DNA of 64,000 nucleotides from Spongiibacter marinus (GTDB lineage Bacteria > Pseudomonadota > Gammaproteobacteria > Pseudomonadales > Spongiibacteraceae): assembly GCF_016906995.1 (NCBI RefSeq), contig NZ_JAFBBD010000003.1:248001-312000 (forward strand), in the 5' to 3' direction. The notes beneath the pieces were generated by a model, which was not told the origin of the DNA, ran no database searches, and was given only the letters and a program-made list of their open reading frames with translations. The stretch's first letter is position 1. Each line of letters opens with the position of its first letter. Made by a program: the position numbers and the translations under genes. Below, one piece after another: positions 48,719 to 59,600 of this stretch.

Positions 48719-49842
48719 CACCCCTGCGGGGGGGCCGGCGTCAAGCTAGGCTCGGGACGGAGCGTGTTATCGATCGCGACCGGTTGACCACTGCGCAGCT
48801 TCAGCAAGCCTGTACTGGCGACTTCGTCGCCTTCTTTAACGCCTGAAATGACTTCAATAAAATCACCGCGAGCCTCTCCCAAGGTAACGAAGCGTTGAAT
48901 GACATCCAGGGCCTCGGCGTCGCCACCTTCCTGTTGACGAATAACGAAAACGGAATCGCCGTAAGAGCTGTACTGAATAGCTGTTCTTGGCAAAACTAGC
49001 ACCTGCGTCGGCTCTCCCAGGTCTACCGTAACTTTTGCAAACAAGCCCGGTTTCAGCACTTTCTCAGGATTGGCGAATCGCGCACGCACATCAAAGTTAC
49101 GCGTTTGTGCATCAATCTTGGGTTCAACGGCGATAATCTCGCCACTGAACTGGCGCCCACCCAGCGCGTCGACAACGATTTCGATCGATCTGCCGGGGTT
49201 CACCTTGCCCAGCTGCTTTTCAGGCAGTGAAAAATCCAGCTCGATGGGGTCTAAAGATTGCAGGGTAACGATCTTGTCGCCAGCGCGGAGGTATTGACCC
49301 AAGGTAACTCGACGAATCCCCAGCTCACCACCAAAAGGCGCCCGCAAAGTTTTTAAATTCAAACGTCCGCGCTGCGCCTCGACTGCCGCCTTGGCCACGT
49401 TCGTTTCTGCCAGCGCGGTATCGTATTCAGACTTAGAAATCGTTCCGCGCTTGTAGAGCTTTTCACGCCGGCGCTGCTCAATCTCGGCGAGCTTCGCCTG
49501 CGCTTCCAAGCGAGCGAGCTCACCGCGCTCGGCGACCGACTCCAAACTCAGTAGTTCGGTGCCCGCCTCAACGCTTTGCCCCGATTCAAAACTAATTTTG
49601 GTGATCGTACCGTCGACTTCAGCCGTTAGGTCGGCGCCCTTCACCGCCACCAAACTACCCACCGCGTTCAGACGAGCAGCCCACTGCTGCGGGGTAACCG
49701 TAGTGCTTGAAATCGTCACCGGCGGAGTCGGCATATTATCGATGAAGTCATTCATCATCTGGTTGCCAAACCACTTCATACCAAACACGCCACCAAAAAC
49801 AACGCCGCTGATTGCCAGCATTACGACCATACGCTTAGTCAT
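48718..49842 (-). CDS. RND efflux periplasmic adaptor
   Basis: 374 residues from the ATG at 49842, preceded by AAGGAA. An N-terminal membrane anchor (about 5-22) is followed by lipoyl/barrel-sandwich (about 65-95 and 165-200), alpha-hairpin (about 96-160, rich in ERGELARLEAQAKLAEIEQRR) and beta-barrel domains (FSLPEKQLGKVNPG...), as in MexA/AcrA relatives. It is transcribed before the RND pump and separated from it by tandem repeats. The C terminus is proline-rich (PEPSLTPAPPQG). Confidence 0.93.
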   Translation of the reverse strand: MTKRMVVMLAISGVVFGGVFGMKWFGNQMMNDFIDNMPTPPVTISSTTVTPQQWAARLNAVGSLVAVKGADLTAEVDGTITKISFESGQSVEAGTELLSLESVAERGELARLEAQAKLAEIEQRRREKLYKRGTISKSEYDTALAETNVAKAAVEAQRGRLNLKTLRAPFGGELGIRRVTLGQYLRAGDKIVTLQSLDPIELDFSLPEKQLGKVNPGRSIEIVVDALGGRQFSGEIIAVEPKIDAQTRNFDVRARFANPEKVLKPGLFAKVTVDLGEPTQVLVLPRTAIQYSSYGDSVFVIRQQEGGDAEALDVIQRFVTLGEARGDFIEVISGVKEGDEVASTGLLKLRSGQPVAIDNTLRPEPSLTPAPPQG

Positions 49843-50157
49843 TTGTATTCCTTGTCGACCATCCAGTAGCTGCGAATCGATATAGCAATGTGCCGAACTC
49901 GACAAATGTGCCAAGCTCAACAGCTTCCCTATCGCGAGATCACCGCTGTTACCCCTAGAAACAGTAGTACGAATTTTACACAGAGATAGTAACAGGGATG
50001 AGAATGAGAATGCATCAACAATTTAACTGTTTACATTGCGTAAACCATTAATTTTAAAGGGGTTATTGGGAATAACTTTGCTCACAAACTAACGCATAAG
50101 TAAAGTCTTAGCGCGGCCAACCACTACGGAGTGAGCAAAATCCCAAAATACGAGCAT

Positions 50158-50190
50158 AAAAAAAGCCCCAGTCGTTAGACTGGGGCTTTT
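50158..50190 (-). terminator. Rho-independent terminator of tRNA-Ser
   Basis: The stem AGCCCCAG / CTGGGGCT around an 8-base loop is flanked on the plus strand by A-rich and T-rich runs. Read on the minus strand it directly follows the tRNA and ends in a long T-run, an ideal intrinsic terminator; it could work in both directions. Confidence 0.85.
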
Positions 50191-50195
50191 ATGTA

Positions 50196-50288
50196 TGGCG
50201 GAGAAGGAGGGATTCGAACCCTCGATGAAGCTATTAACCCCATACTCCCTTAGCAGGGGAGCGCCTTCAGCCACTCGGCCACCTCTCC
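50196..50288 (-). tRNA. tRNA-Ser (anticodon GCU)
   Basis: On the minus strand the sequence starts GGAGAGGTGGCCGAGTGG, pairs its seven-base acceptor stem with CTTCTCC and ends in an encoded CCA. The anticodon arm CTCCC-CTGCTAA-GGGAG gives GCU, reading AGC/AGU serine codons; the long variable arm is as expected for a type II tRNA. The T-loop TTCGAAT is present. Location downstream of csrA matches pseudomonad order. Confidence 0.97.
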
Positions 50289-50415
50289 GAATTGTTCCAA
50301 CTTTCTGTTGGAAATTCGTTGCTAAGGCCTTGTTTTCAAAAGCGTGTTAGCAACGAAACGCGCGGCATAATACCATACTGAGCGAAGAATCAAAGGCCTT
50401 TAGGCTAATTTCCCG

Positions 50416-50598
50416 CTATTCTTTATTACCGTCTTTCTCGCCTTGAATGCGGTCATAAATTTCTTCCCGGTGAACGGCGATATGCTTGGGCGCATTCACA
50501 CCCAGACGCACTTGATTCCCCTTCACTCCCAATACAGTGACAGTCACTTCGTCACCGACCATGAGCGTCTCACCAATACGACGAGTCAGTATTAACAT
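50416..50598 (-). CDS. csrA: Carbon storage regulator CsrA/RsmA
   Basis: 60-residue RNA-binding protein that blocks translation by binding GGA motifs. The sequence [20 protein letters not shown]...[19 protein letters not shown] matches CsrA throughout, with the RNA-contacting Arg44-type residue in VHREEIY. It is downstream of lysC with a good AGGAGA-type site. With the GacS-type kinase at 5.0 kb it belongs to the Gac/Rsm cascade; the small RNAs are not in this window. Confidence 0.98.
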   Translation of the reverse strand: MLILTRRIGETLMVGDEVTVTVLGVKGNQVRLGVNAPKHIAVHREEIYDRIQGEKDGNKE

Positions 50599-50675
50599 GT
50601 TGCTTTCTCCTATCCAGAGCCAGTATCCGTACCCCGTGCGTATCCGTATGCGCGCAGCAGTTCACGTCTCTGTTT

Positions 50676-51905
50676 CTACGATGTAGGCGCTTTATCTAGA
50701 TCAAAAGCTGTATGGAGGGCCCTCACCGCCAGCTCTAGATATTTTTCATCAACGACCACCGAAATCTTAATTTCTGAAGTGGTGATCAGCTGAATGTTGA
50801 TCGACTCTTCCGCCAAAGTTTTAAACATTTTACTTGCGATGCCAGCGTGTGAGCGCATTCCTACACCCACGAGCGACACCTTGGCAATTTTATTGTCGGT
50901 TTTCACCTCTCGCGCACCCGTCTCTTCGACCAGCTTGCGAACAATTGCCTCTGTTTTCGCGACGTCATTTCGACCGACAGTAAAGGTCAGGTCAGTCGTA
51001 TTGTCCTCGGCGACGTTTTGAACAATGACGTCTACCTCAATATTTGCATCGCTAACTGGCCCAAGTATCTGGTAGGCCAAGCCCGGTGTATCGGGTACAC
51101 CGAGTACCGTAATCTTTGCTTCATCGCGCGTGAACGCGATACCCGAAATCGCCGGGTTTTCCATATCTGATTCTTCCTCAAGACTGATCAACGTACCCGG
51201 GCCGTCTTCAAAGGCGTGCAATACGCGCAACGGCACATTGTACTTACCTGCAAACTCAACGGCGCGAATTTGCAACACCTTCGAGCCCAAGCTAGCCATT
51301 TCCAGCATCTCTTCGAAGGTGATGCGTTCAAGCCGACGCGCTTGGCTCTCTACCCTCGGGTCCGTGGTATAAACACCATCCACATCGGTATATATCTGGC
51401 ATTCATCCGCCTTTAGCGCCGCCGCCAAGGCGACACCCGTGGTATCTGAGCCCCCTCTGCCGAGGGTGGTGATATTACCGCTCTCATCCACGCCCTGAAA
51501 GCCAGCCACCACAACAACATTGCCACCCGCCAGGTCTTCGCGAATACGGTGATCATCAATTTCCCTGATCCGCGCCTTGGTGTGGGCCTCGTCGGTGAGA
51601 ATACGCACTTGGCTGCCCGTGTAGGACTTCGCCCCAACACCGAGCTCATGCAGCGCCATACACAACAATGAAATCGTGACTTGCTCGCCGGTTGCGACGA
51701 GAACATCCAACTCCCTTGGGGTGGGGTGCTCCTGCATGGCCTTGGCCATTTCAATCAAGCGGTTAGTCTCGCCACTCATGGCCGACACGACTACCACAAC
51801 ATCATCACCGCGACGCCGAAAGCCTGCTACCTTCTCTGCGACCGCCTTTATCCGGTCAACGGTGCCGACCGACGTACCGCCAAATTTTTGAACAATCAGA
51901 CTCAT
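50676..51905 (-). CDS. lysC: Aspartate kinase
   Basis: First enzyme of the lysine, threonine and methionine pathway, 409 residues from the ATG at 51905 (an upstream TTG is less likely). Kinase motif VQKFGGTSVGTVDRIKAVA (about 4-22), VVVVSAMSGETNRLIEMA and GRGGSDTTGVALAAAL with two C-terminal ACT domains (about 265-405), the feedback-sensing part. The position alaS-lysC-csrA is conserved in gammaproteobacteria. No lysine riboswitch was recognised in the short gap upstream. Confidence 0.96.
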   Translation of the reverse strand: MSLIVQKFGGTSVGTVDRIKAVAEKVAGFRRRGDDVVVVVSAMSGETNRLIEMAKAMQEHPTPRELDVLVATGEQVTISLLCMALHELGVGAKSYTGSQVRILTDEAHTKARIREIDDHRIREDLAGGNVVVVAGFQGVDESGNITTLGRGGSDTTGVALAAALKADECQIYTDVDGVYTTDPRVESQARRLERITFEEMLEMASLGSKVLQIRAVEFAGKYNVPLRVLHAFEDGPGTLISLEEESDMENPAISGIAFTRDEAKITVLGVPDTPGLAYQILGPVSDANIEVDVIVQNVAEDNTTDLTFTVGRNDVAKTEAIVRKLVEETGAREVKTDNKIAKVSLVGVGMRSHAGIASKMFKTLAEESINIQLITTSEIKISVVVDEKYLELAVRALHTAFDLDKAPTS

Positions 51906-51989
51906 GTTTTCTATCTGCAAATGAACGCCCTGAGCGGAGGGCGCTCATTAAACACCAACTCAAGATTAAAGGAAACGGCAACTATGTCT

Positions 51990-54611
51990 CTATACGTGAT
52001 TCACGTAATCTTTGACCGACTGCAAGGCAGCGGGGATCGCGGCAACATCGCTGCCGCCACCCTGCGCCATGTCTGGACGACCGCCGCCCTTGCCTCCGAC
52101 TGCCGCCGCAGCTTGCTTCATAATATCGCCCGCTTTGCAGCGACCCGTGAGGTCTTTCGTTACGCCGGCGACCAGCGATACTTTTTCGCCCTCGCCACTG
52201 GCCAGCAGCACCACACCTGAGCCCAACTTATTCTTCAGCTGGTCCATGCTATCGCGCAAGGTCTTCGCATCAGCGCCTTCCATATTAACGGCGAGGACGC
52301 TAATACCGTTGATCTCTTCCACCTCAGACAATAGATCGCGACTGCCCGCGGTTGCCAGCTTGGCCTTTAGACGCTCAAGTTCCTTTTGCTGTTCCCGGTG
52401 GCTACTCAGCAGCTGCGCAAGTTTGGCATCAAAATTTTCAGGCGTACTTTTCAATGCCGCACAAGCAGACTGCAGACGGCTGCGATCGCGCCCCGCTTCA
52501 TTTAGCGCTTCGGCTCCGGTTACCGCCTCAATTCGGCGCACACCGGCAGCAATGCCAGATTCCGCAACGATACGCATCACGCCAATATCGCCGGTGCGAC
52601 GAACATGGGTGCCGCCACACAACTCAACAGAGAAGTCGCCGCCCATGCTCAATACGCGCACGGTATCGCCATACTTCTCGCCAAACAACATCACCGCGCC
52701 CCGCTCTTTGGCGGAGTCGATATCGGTTTCCACAGTTTCAACCGCGGTATTTCGGCGAATTTCGTCATTCACCATCGCCTCTATTTTCTGCAACTGTTCC
52801 GCAGTTACCGCCTCACCGTGGGCAAAGTCAAAACGCAGGCGCTCGGCGGTTACCAGCGAGCCCTTTTGCGCTACGTGCTCACCCAGTACCTTGCGCAATG
52901 CGGCGTGAAGCAAATGGGTTGCCGAGTGATTCAGCGCGGTAGATTGGCGAATACTGGCATCTACTTCGGCATCTACAGCTTGGCCGGCAACCACTGCTCC
53001 CGTCGCAACCACGCCGATATGTACAAAGTGATCACCAGCCTTCTGGGTATCGCGCACTTCTATGCGTAAGCCTTCCGCGCGAATAACACCGCAGTCCCCT
53101 GCCTGGCCACCGGACTCAGCGTAGAAAGGCGTGCGATCCAGCACCACCAGAACATCATCACCCTCTTCCGCGCGTTCAGAGGGCTGACCATCACGCAGCA
53201 GTGCAATAATCTTGGCGTTGTCGCTCAGCGACTGATAGCCAGTGAAGGTGGTGGCGCCGTCCACGTCTAAACGCAGGTCGGCATCCATTTTGAAATTCGA
53301 TGCTGAGCGAGCACGCTGGCGCTGCGCCTCCATGGCCGCCTCAAACCCGTCCATATCCAACGTCAGGTCTTTCTCACGGGCGATATCGGCGGTAAGGTCC
53401 ACGGGGAAACCATAGGTATCGTATAAACGGAACACCGTTTCACCCGGGATTTGCTGCCCTTTAAGCTCACTCAGGTCTGCCTCGAGAATCTTCATCCCCT
53501 GGTTCAGTGTCTTCGCGAACTGCTCTTCTTCCTGGAGCAATGCTTTTTCAATCGCCCCCTGCAATTCACGTAGCTCGGGGTAGGCACTGCCCATTTCAAC
53601 AGCCAGGGCATCAACCAGTTTGTAAAAGAAGGGCTCGGTCGCCCCAAGCTTGTTGCCATGGCGCACTGCACGGCGAATTATCCGGCGCAACACATAGCCG
53701 CGCCCTTCGTTGGATGGCAGTACACCATCGGCAATCAAAAACGCGCAGGAGCGGATATGGTCAGCAATAACACGCAACGACGTGTGTTGACGGTCATCAA
53801 CACCCAGCACCCTGGCCGTCGCGGCAATGAGGTTGTCGAACAGGTCTATCTCGTAATTGCTGTGAACACCCTGCATCACCGCCGATATGCGTTCCAGCCC
53901 CATACCGGTGTCTACCGATGGCGCAGGCAGCTCAGTCATGGTGCCATCGGCATCGCGATTGAACTGCATGAATACGTTGTTCCAAATTTCGATGTAGCGG
54001 TCGCCGTCCTCATCCGGGCTCCCCGGAGGACCACCAGCTACATCTTCACCGTGGTCATAAAAAATTTCTGTACAGGGTCCACAAGGACCTGTGTCACCCA
54101 TCGACCAGAAGTTATCCGAGGCGTATTTGGCGCCCTTGTTGTCGCCGATACGCACCATGCGCTCAGCCGGAACACCAACTTCTTCATTCCATATTTTGTA
54201 GGCTTCATCATCGTCGGCATAAACCGTTACCCACAGGCGTGAGCTATCGATATTCAACCACTCTTTCGACGTTAAGAATTCCCACGCAAAGAGAATGGCA
54301 TCGCGCTTGAAATAGTCGCCAAAGCTAAAATTCCCCAGCATTTCGAAGAAGGTATGGTGGCGAGCGGTGTAGCCAACATTCTCCAAATCATTGTGCTTTC
54401 CCCCGGCGCGAACACAGCGCTGACTGCTGACCGCACGACTGTAATTGCGTTTATCGCGACCGAGGAACACGTCTTTAAATTGCACCATCCCCGCATTCGT
54501 AAAAAGCAACGTAGGGTCATTACCAGGTACCAGCGAACTACTGGCCACCGGGGTGTGTCCCTTGCTTTCAAAGTAGCGAATAAAGGCATCGCGGATAGCA
54601 GCGCTTTTCAT
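51990..54611 (-). CDS. alaS: Alanyl-tRNA synthetase
   Basis: 873 residues from the ATG at 54611; earlier in-frame codons are unnecessary. Class II core with [28 protein letters not shown] and motif 2 region [19 protein letters not shown] (about 85-105). The editing domain has [11 protein letters not shown] (about 555) and the zinc-site [13 protein letters not shown] (about 660). The C-terminal domain ends [12 protein letters not shown]. Full length and intact. Confidence 0.98.
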   Translation of the reverse strand: MKSAAIRDAFIRYFESKGHTPVASSSLVPGNDPTLLFTNAGMVQFKDVFLGRDKRNYSRAVSSQRCVRAGGKHNDLENVGYTARHHTFFEMLGNFSFGDYFKRDAILFAWEFLTSKEWLNIDSSRLWVTVYADDDEAYKIWNEEVGVPAERMVRIGDNKGAKYASDNFWSMGDTGPCGPCTEIFYDHGEDVAGGPPGSPDEDGDRYIEIWNNVFMQFNRDADGTMTELPAPSVDTGMGLERISAVMQGVHSNYEIDLFDNLIAATARVLGVDDRQHTSLRVIADHIRSCAFLIADGVLPSNEGRGYVLRRIIRRAVRHGNKLGATEPFFYKLVDALAVEMGSAYPELRELQGAIEKALLQEEEQFAKTLNQGMKILEADLSELKGQQIPGETVFRLYDTYGFPVDLTADIAREKDLTLDMDGFEAAMEAQRQRARSASNFKMDADLRLDVDGATTFTGYQSLSDNAKIIALLRDGQPSERAEEGDDVLVVLDRTPFYAESGGQAGDCGVIRAEGLRIEVRDTQKAGDHFVHIGVVATGAVVAGQAVDAEVDASIRQSTALNHSATHLLHAALRKVLGEHVAQKGSLVTAERLRFDFAHGEAVTAEQLQKIEAMVNDEIRRNTAVETVETDIDSAKERGAVMLFGEKYGDTVRVLSMGGDFSVELCGGTHVRRTGDIGVMRIVAESGIAAGVRRIEAVTGAEALNEAGRDRSRLQSACAALKSTPENFDAKLAQLLSSHREQQKELERLKAKLATAGSRDLLSEVEEINGISVLAVNMEGADAKTLRDSMDQLKNKLGSGVVLLASGEGEKVSLVAGVTKDLTGRCKAGDIMKQAAAAVGGKGGGRPDMAQGGGSDVAAIPAALQSVKDYVNHV

Positions 54612-54648
54612 GAACACGGTCTCACTCTGGGGTCTATATAACGACAAA

Positions 54649-54670
54649 CGCCGGAAGACAGCTTCCGGCG
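54649..54670. terminator. GC-rich hairpin between the Trm112-like gene and alaS
   Basis: CGCCGGAAG (54649-54657) and CTTCCGGCG (54662-54670) are perfect reverse complements with a 4-base loop. On the minus strand the stem is followed by TTTGTC, a weak U-tract. It may terminate transcripts from the upstream minus-strand genes or shape the alaS leader. Confidence 0.5.
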
Positions 54671-54734
54671 GAAAGGAAAAGTATAGCGAAATCAGCAGGC
54701 GATGTATGCGCCAACGCCCGCGACAACGGGTGAA

Positions 54735-54920
54735 TTAGCCAAGTTTTTCATCAGCAGTCAGTGGTCGCGCCTCTGACTCCAGCATTACCGGAATACCGTC
54801 GCGCACCGGGTACGCCAAACCGCTGGCGCGGCACACCAGCTCATTGCGCTCAGCGTCGAACTCGACTGGCGCTTTACTCACCGGGCAAACCAAGATTTCC
54901 AACAACTTTTTATCAATCAT
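54735..54920 (-). CDS. Trm112 family zinc-binding-like protein (YcaR)
   Basis: 61 residues from the ATG at 54920. The sequence [21 protein letters not shown]...[20 protein letters not shown] is the Trm112/YcaR pattern; as in many proteobacterial members only part of the zinc cysteines remains (CPVSKAP, LVC). In E. coli it lies between lpxK and kdsB, genes absent here, so it is out of that context. Related proteins act as methyltransferase partners in eukaryotes; the bacterial role is uncertain. Confidence 0.9.
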   Translation of the reverse strand: MIDKKLLEILVCPVSKAPVEFDAERNELVCRASGLAYPVRDGIPVMLESEARPLTADEKLG

Positions 54921-54965
54921 TCTCAACACTCTAAATCAAAACAACAACGCAGCCCCGGGGTGCGC

Positions 54966-55787
54966 TCATTCACTGACGGGCGCCAGCTCACTGGGCATCG
55001 GCCCTACCAATAGCGCTGGATCTAAACGCTGACCATGCCAGTTCATGCGCCAGTCAAGATGCGGCCCTGTCGCCCGCCCCGTTGCACCTACTTCGGCGAT
55101 GGGCTGCCCAGTCTGCACCTCTTGACCAGGCGCAACCAAAATTTTACTCAGATGGATGAACGTGGAAGAGATGCCCTGGCCGTGGTCGATGATCAGGGTT
55201 CCCCCCGAGTAAAACATATCGTTGTGAACCAGCGTCACCACGCCGCTGTTGGGCGCGACAACCGTTGCCCCCACGGGCCTCGCCACGTCCACACCATAGT
55301 GTGGTCGACCGGGGGTGCCATTATAGACACGCTGACTCCCGAAAACACCAGTGATGGGGCCAATTAGCGGCCATTGATAGGTATTTAAAAAATCCTGCCG
55401 GTCTTCACTGCGCCGGCGCGCCTTACCCACCATGGCGGATTCCTGACGAATACGCGCCAGCACCTCTGCCGGCGGTGTAACGGTTTTCTGAGGGACCCCA
55501 TTTACCCGCTGCACGGCGTATTCGCGCTGCGCTATCGCAAGTTCCTGGCTGGCACAGTCGCCGTCGTGGCACACGCGCAACGTCATTGCTGCGGGCGCAT
55601 CGCGATCAAAACCGGCAACAAATACGCCATTTTCCGCCACTTTCACCGAGTGCTCTCCGAGCTCCACTCGGCTGCCAGGTGCCACTTTGCCGTGGATAAG
55701 CCCGCCCTGTATCAACTGCCCCTGCAGCTCAACAGCCCCGGCCTGCACCGACAATAGCGCGCCTATGAAGAGTATTAACGTGCGCAT
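54966..55787 (-). CDS. Secreted M23 family peptidase (LytM/EnvC-like)
   Basis: 273 residues from the ATG at 55787, which is preceded by AGGAGG. Signal peptide (about 1-18), an N-terminal immunoglobulin-like region, then the M23 domain (about 160-265): HYGVDVARPVGATVVAPNSGVV gives the first His/Asp ligands, but the usual HxH is HLD (TGPHLDWRM). I recall this HxD variant in pseudomonad relatives, so it is probably a subfamily trait; whether it stays catalytic is unclear. It is divergent from the truncated greB. Confidence 0.87.
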   Translation of the reverse strand: MRTLILFIGALLSVQAGAVELQGQLIQGGLIHGKVAPGSRVELGEHSVKVAENGVFVAGFDRDAPAAMTLRVCHDGDCASQELAIAQREYAVQRVNGVPQKTVTPPAEVLARIRQESAMVGKARRRSEDRQDFLNTYQWPLIGPITGVFGSQRVYNGTPGRPHYGVDVARPVGATVVAPNSGVVTLVHNDMFYSGGTLIIDHGQGISSTFIHLSKILVAPGQEVQTGQPIAEVGATGRATGPHLDWRMNWHGQRLDPALLVGPMPSELAPVSE

Positions 55788-55869
55788 ATTCCCTCCTAAC
55801 AATTCCTGCCTCACACCATATCGCGATATTATGAGCGATTCAGCACCTCGCTTAAGGTTTTGACAACAA

Positions 55870-56049
55870 ATGAGTCGCTATCGTCCGCCCCGTCAACGAG
55901 GCTCTCGGTACATCACGCCCGAGGGCGAGCGCGCCCTTCGTGAAGAGCTGCGTCAACTGTGGAAAGTGGAACGCCCACAAGTCACCCAAACCGTGCACGA
56001 GGCGGCAAAGAATGGCGATCGATCGGAAAACGGCGACGCCGGCCAATAA
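55870..56049 (+). pseudogene. greB: Chromosomal greB, 5' fragment interrupted by the island
   Basis: 59 codons starting MSRYRPPRQRGSRYITPEGE. Residues 1-54 align with the N-terminal coiled coil of pseudomonad-type GreB up to the conserved GDRSEN motif; then the reading continues GDAGQ and stops. No other frame continues the gene. GreB normally has about 160-170 residues, so two thirds are missing. The break marks the left end of an accessory region; the missing 3' part should lie beyond the right edge if this was a clean insertion. A protein of 59 residues would lack the C-terminal domain and is unlikely to rescue backtracked polymerase. Confidence 0.85.
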
Positions 56050-56131
56050 CCCCATATAGGCATACTATTTAATTTATAAAATTGATTATTAAGCATTTAT
56101 TTAATAGTACACATACTCAATAAATATACTA
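56050..56131. other. AT-rich left-end region of the island with short repeats
   Basis: The 80 bp between the two greB sequences are about 80 percent A+T, unlike the flanks. ATACTATT occurs at 56062-56069 and 56126-56133, with an inverted near-copy AATAGTAC at 56103-56110. Such spaced repeats near an element end could be recombinase or transposase binding sites, but no recombinase gene is in view, so the mechanism is open. Confidence 0.4.
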
Positions 56132-56602
56132 TTAGGCGTATTCGATGTCCGTGATACGCCATCGGACAGGTTCAGAATCAATTTGTATCTCTGCCCAATC
56201 ACCAACCTCCTTCTTCAACAAGGCTCTCGCCATCGGAGAATCTATAGAGATATAGTCAGGGTGCTTAAAAATTTCATCGTAACCCGCTATTCGAAATCGC
56301 AACTTTTCGCCCCGGTCGTTTTCCACACCGACCCAAGCACCGAAGAAAACCTTTCCGGCCTGCTCAGCCCTGTGCTCTACAACTTTGAGGTTCTCAAGTC
56401 TATGTTTAAGGTAGCGAATCCGCCGGTCGATCTCCCTGAGCCTCTTTTTATTGTATTGGTAGTCCGCGTTTTCACTACGATCACCTTGGCCGGCAGCCCA
56501 TGAAACCTTCTGGGTGACTTCGCGCCGTTCGACACGCCAAAGCTCATCAAGCTCACTTTTGAGCTCTTCGTATCCTTGTTTGGTGATAAGGGGGGTGTTC
56601 AA
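56132..56602 (-). CDS. greB: Transcript cleavage factor GreB, island-borne complete copy
   Basis: 156 residues, full length, of the enteric/marine type (starts MNTPLITKQGYEELKSELDELWRVERREVTQ). The coiled-coil tip has acidic GDRSENADYQYNKKRLREIDRR (about 40-62), and the C-terminal FKBP-like domain has VFFGAWVGVEN...YDEIF...YISIDSPMARALLKKEVGD. It differs in its N terminus from the interrupted chromosomal copy, so it is not a duplicate of it. It is on the opposite strand and tail-to-tail with the fragment. It likely supplies GreB function after the insertion; this is inference. Confidence 0.94.
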   Translation of the reverse strand: MNTPLITKQGYEELKSELDELWRVERREVTQKVSWAAGQGDRSENADYQYNKKRLREIDRRIRYLKHRLENLKVVEHRAEQAGKVFFGAWVGVENDRGEKLRFRIAGYDEIFKHPDYISIDSPMARALLKKEVGDWAEIQIDSEPVRWRITDIEYA

Positions 56603-56612
56603 AAATAAAACC

Positions 56613-59600
56613 TCATAAAATATACGGAGTTAAGATCCTACCCCCCTCCAGCATCTGACATCCAGGCCCTAATATGCTACTTCTTCCACCGGTTTGGGGG
56701 GACACCTGGATCTGCGTGCTGATCCGCTCCTTCAAGGCGGGCACGTGCGAAATGACGCCGATCAGCTTGCCGTCCTGCTGCAGGCCCGCGAGGGTTTCCA
56801 AGGCGGTATCGAGGGCTTCCTCGTCTAGGGTGCCGAAGCCTTCATCCAGGAAGAGCGAATCCACCCGGACGTTCTTGCTCGCCATATGGGACAAGCCCAG
56901 AGCCAAGGACAGGCTGACGATAAAGCTCTCGCCGCCGGAAAGGTTCTTCGTGGAGCGAATCTCCCCCGCCTGATAGTTGTCGACCACGTTGAGCTCCAGA
57001 GGCTGAGCGTCGTCACGGATCAGCAAGTAGCGGTCTGTCATTTTCTGCAGTTGCCCGTTGGCATGACCAATCATCATCTCGAAGGTCAGCCCCTGGGCAA
57101 AATTACGGTATTTCTTACCGTCGGCGGAGCCGATCAATTCGTGCAGGTTTTCCCACCTGCGACACTCTTTTTTCTGAGCCTCGATAGCTGCCTGCTTTTC
57201 CTTTATCCGCTCTTTTGCAGCTGTGTTTTCACTTAGCTTGTGCTTGAGTGCGGCAATGATCTCCCGCTGCTCTTTCAAAGCCTCCAATTGCTCCCTAAAT
57301 TGGGGCTCGAGCTCTTCCAACGACTTTTCAGTGATCTTGCTGGCCATTTCCGTAGCTAGGCGTTTTTCCCGATCCTTCTGTCTGATTTTCAGATCGGCTT
57401 GACGCTCGTCCAGATCCTTGGCCGCGGCCGTCAACTCAGCCCGACCTTCAGAAGGCAAGATCGCCGTAAGGAAGTGTTCTTCATTTGAAAAGCCTATGGG
57501 CGCGAGTGCTGCGGCAAATTCATTTTCCAGCCTTGTCAGCTCTGGTTCTCGTAGGTCGATGCGTTTCTTCAGAGATTGGACGTGGGCCTGCGCGGTATTC
57601 CATTTTTGTTGGAGTTCATTATGCCGTTCTCTGGCCTATTTTTCGCAACTTCGGCGTCAGAAATCGCCTTGTTTAAACGACGCTCCTCATTGTCGGGATT
57701 CTTGTCGCCGTACAGTGCAGCACGCTCTTCACTTCCGGTGGCTTGTTCCTTTTCAAGGTCGCCAGGCGTTCCAGCTTTCCGGTCAGGGCGGTGCTTTGAG
57801 TTTCGATAACCGCATCCAGCCGCTTCACCTCGCTGTCGATGTCGGCAATCTGTTTCTCAATGGCCACGTTTTTCTTTACCTGGGCCTGCCATACTTTCTG
57901 CCGCGCTCTGAGGGATTCGATCAGTGATGAAATGTCCGCTTCAGGGATGTCCGCAATACCAAGCGGCTGGAGTTTCGTAATAACGACCTGCCTGCGTTCG
58001 GCAAAATCGACACGCAGTTTCACCAGGCCATCCTTCACGTCGGCCAGAGCTTTCTCGGCAGCCTTCTTGTCATTAGCTGCCGCTGACTCCAGCTTTTCAG
58101 CCTCTGTCAGGTTTTTACGGGCCAGGATCTCAGCTCCTTCGAGTTTCTTGATGACAGCTTCCTGATCCTCGGCTTTGCCAATCAGCCTAGTCAGGGCGTC
58201 GATCTTCTGTTCGGTTTCATCGGGGGTGGGTACATTCCCTTCCGCGAAGGGGTGTGCGGTTGCGCCGCAAAGAGGACAAGGCTTGCCGTCTTCCAGTTTT
58301 ACCCAGTGATCTTCAAGCTCCGTAATTTTGGCTAGGAAGGCCATTTCACGAAGCAGAGTTTCCTTTTCGGTGCGATATTCCCGCAACAAGCGGTCTCCCA
58401 ACAACTGACTCAAAGCATCCTTGCCCTGCTGAAGCTGTTTTGAGGCGTCCTCCAGCTCCTGCGTCCAAGTGCCGGATTGCTTCTGACAGTCGTCGAGTGA
58501 CTTTGCCGCCAGTCCCAGAGCCGTCGTGGCCGTTTCTTGAGCGGCTTGCTTTTGAAGGATATCATTTTGTTTGGAGAGCAGGCCGCTCAACTGTTCCTCA
58601 ACACCAGCCAAGCCGCCGATCAGCCATTCGTCCTGCGCATGCCCTTTGAGGTAGCCATACACAAGATCCAATATATCATGAGCCTTGGATCGCTTATCCT
58701 GTTCTTCAAGTCGGGCTTTTTTGTCAGCGTTAATCCTGACCGCATCCTTCCTACAACCCTCATCTCCTTCCGAAACAGCTTTTTTCTGGTCAGCAAGTTT
58801 CTGATCCAGGGAGCGAACCTTCTGCAATGTAGGCGTAGCCGCTTTCAGCGCTTCTTTTGCCCGAGCGGTTTGTTGCTCAGCCGATTTCAGTACTTCGGCC
58901 TGTTCCTTGGCGGACGATTCCAGTCCAGGAAGAGCCTCTTCCTCAGCTTTCAAGCCCGCTCTGTCATCCGCCTGTTGTTTGCGGGTGGCGGTGAGCGTTG
59001 CGTATGCGCCGTCCAGTGAGGCGGCACTCAAAGCCCGGCCCAACTTTTCACGATCCGGTTTGGACGCCTCGATATCGCCCTGCAGCTTGCTCGCTTCATC
59101 GCCCAGGCTGATAATTTCCTTGTTCAGTCCGTCGATGGTGGTGAGCCAAGCAATGGCCTTCCCTGTTTCAGCGGATTTGGCGGCAAGGTCTGTCTCTTCC
59201 TTCTGCTTTGTCTCGAGCACCCGTCCAATCTCTTGCTCCTGCTCCGGGTCAAGAATCACAATGCCTACTGTTTCAGCCAAGAGCAGGTTCAGCTTGTCCC
59301 GGTGCTCGCGCTGTCGTTCATGGACACGGATGGATATCTGGCTGTATATCTCTGTTCCCGTGATCTGCTCCAGAATTGGAGCCCGATCATCCGGTGCCGC
59401 CTGAAGGAACACTGCGAAGCGCCCCTGGGCCAACAACATGGAGCGGGTGAAACGATCAAAGTCCATACCGGTAGCCGACTCGATCTGGTCGGCAACTCCT
59501 CTGAGTTTAGATTCGAAAATCTCGCCGGATTCGGCATTGGCGATTTCGTGCTTCGGAGCCTGGAGTTCGCCATCCGGCTTCCTGCGTGCCCGGTGTTGGC

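Noticed and set aside
50089-50274. Short open frame covering the tRNA-Ser terminator
   Set aside because: It runs through the tRNA and its terminator, so it cannot be a gene.
56050-56131. Tn7-like transposon end
   Set aside because: Repeats are present but there is no TGT end, no target duplication and no tns gene in view; also the target gene is broken rather than spared, unlike Tn7-type insertion.
57637-57763. Programmed frameshifting in sbcC
   Set aside because: Two shifts close together plus a lost Walker A lysine and stops in sbcD point to decay; no heptameric slippery site with a downstream pseudoknot was seen.
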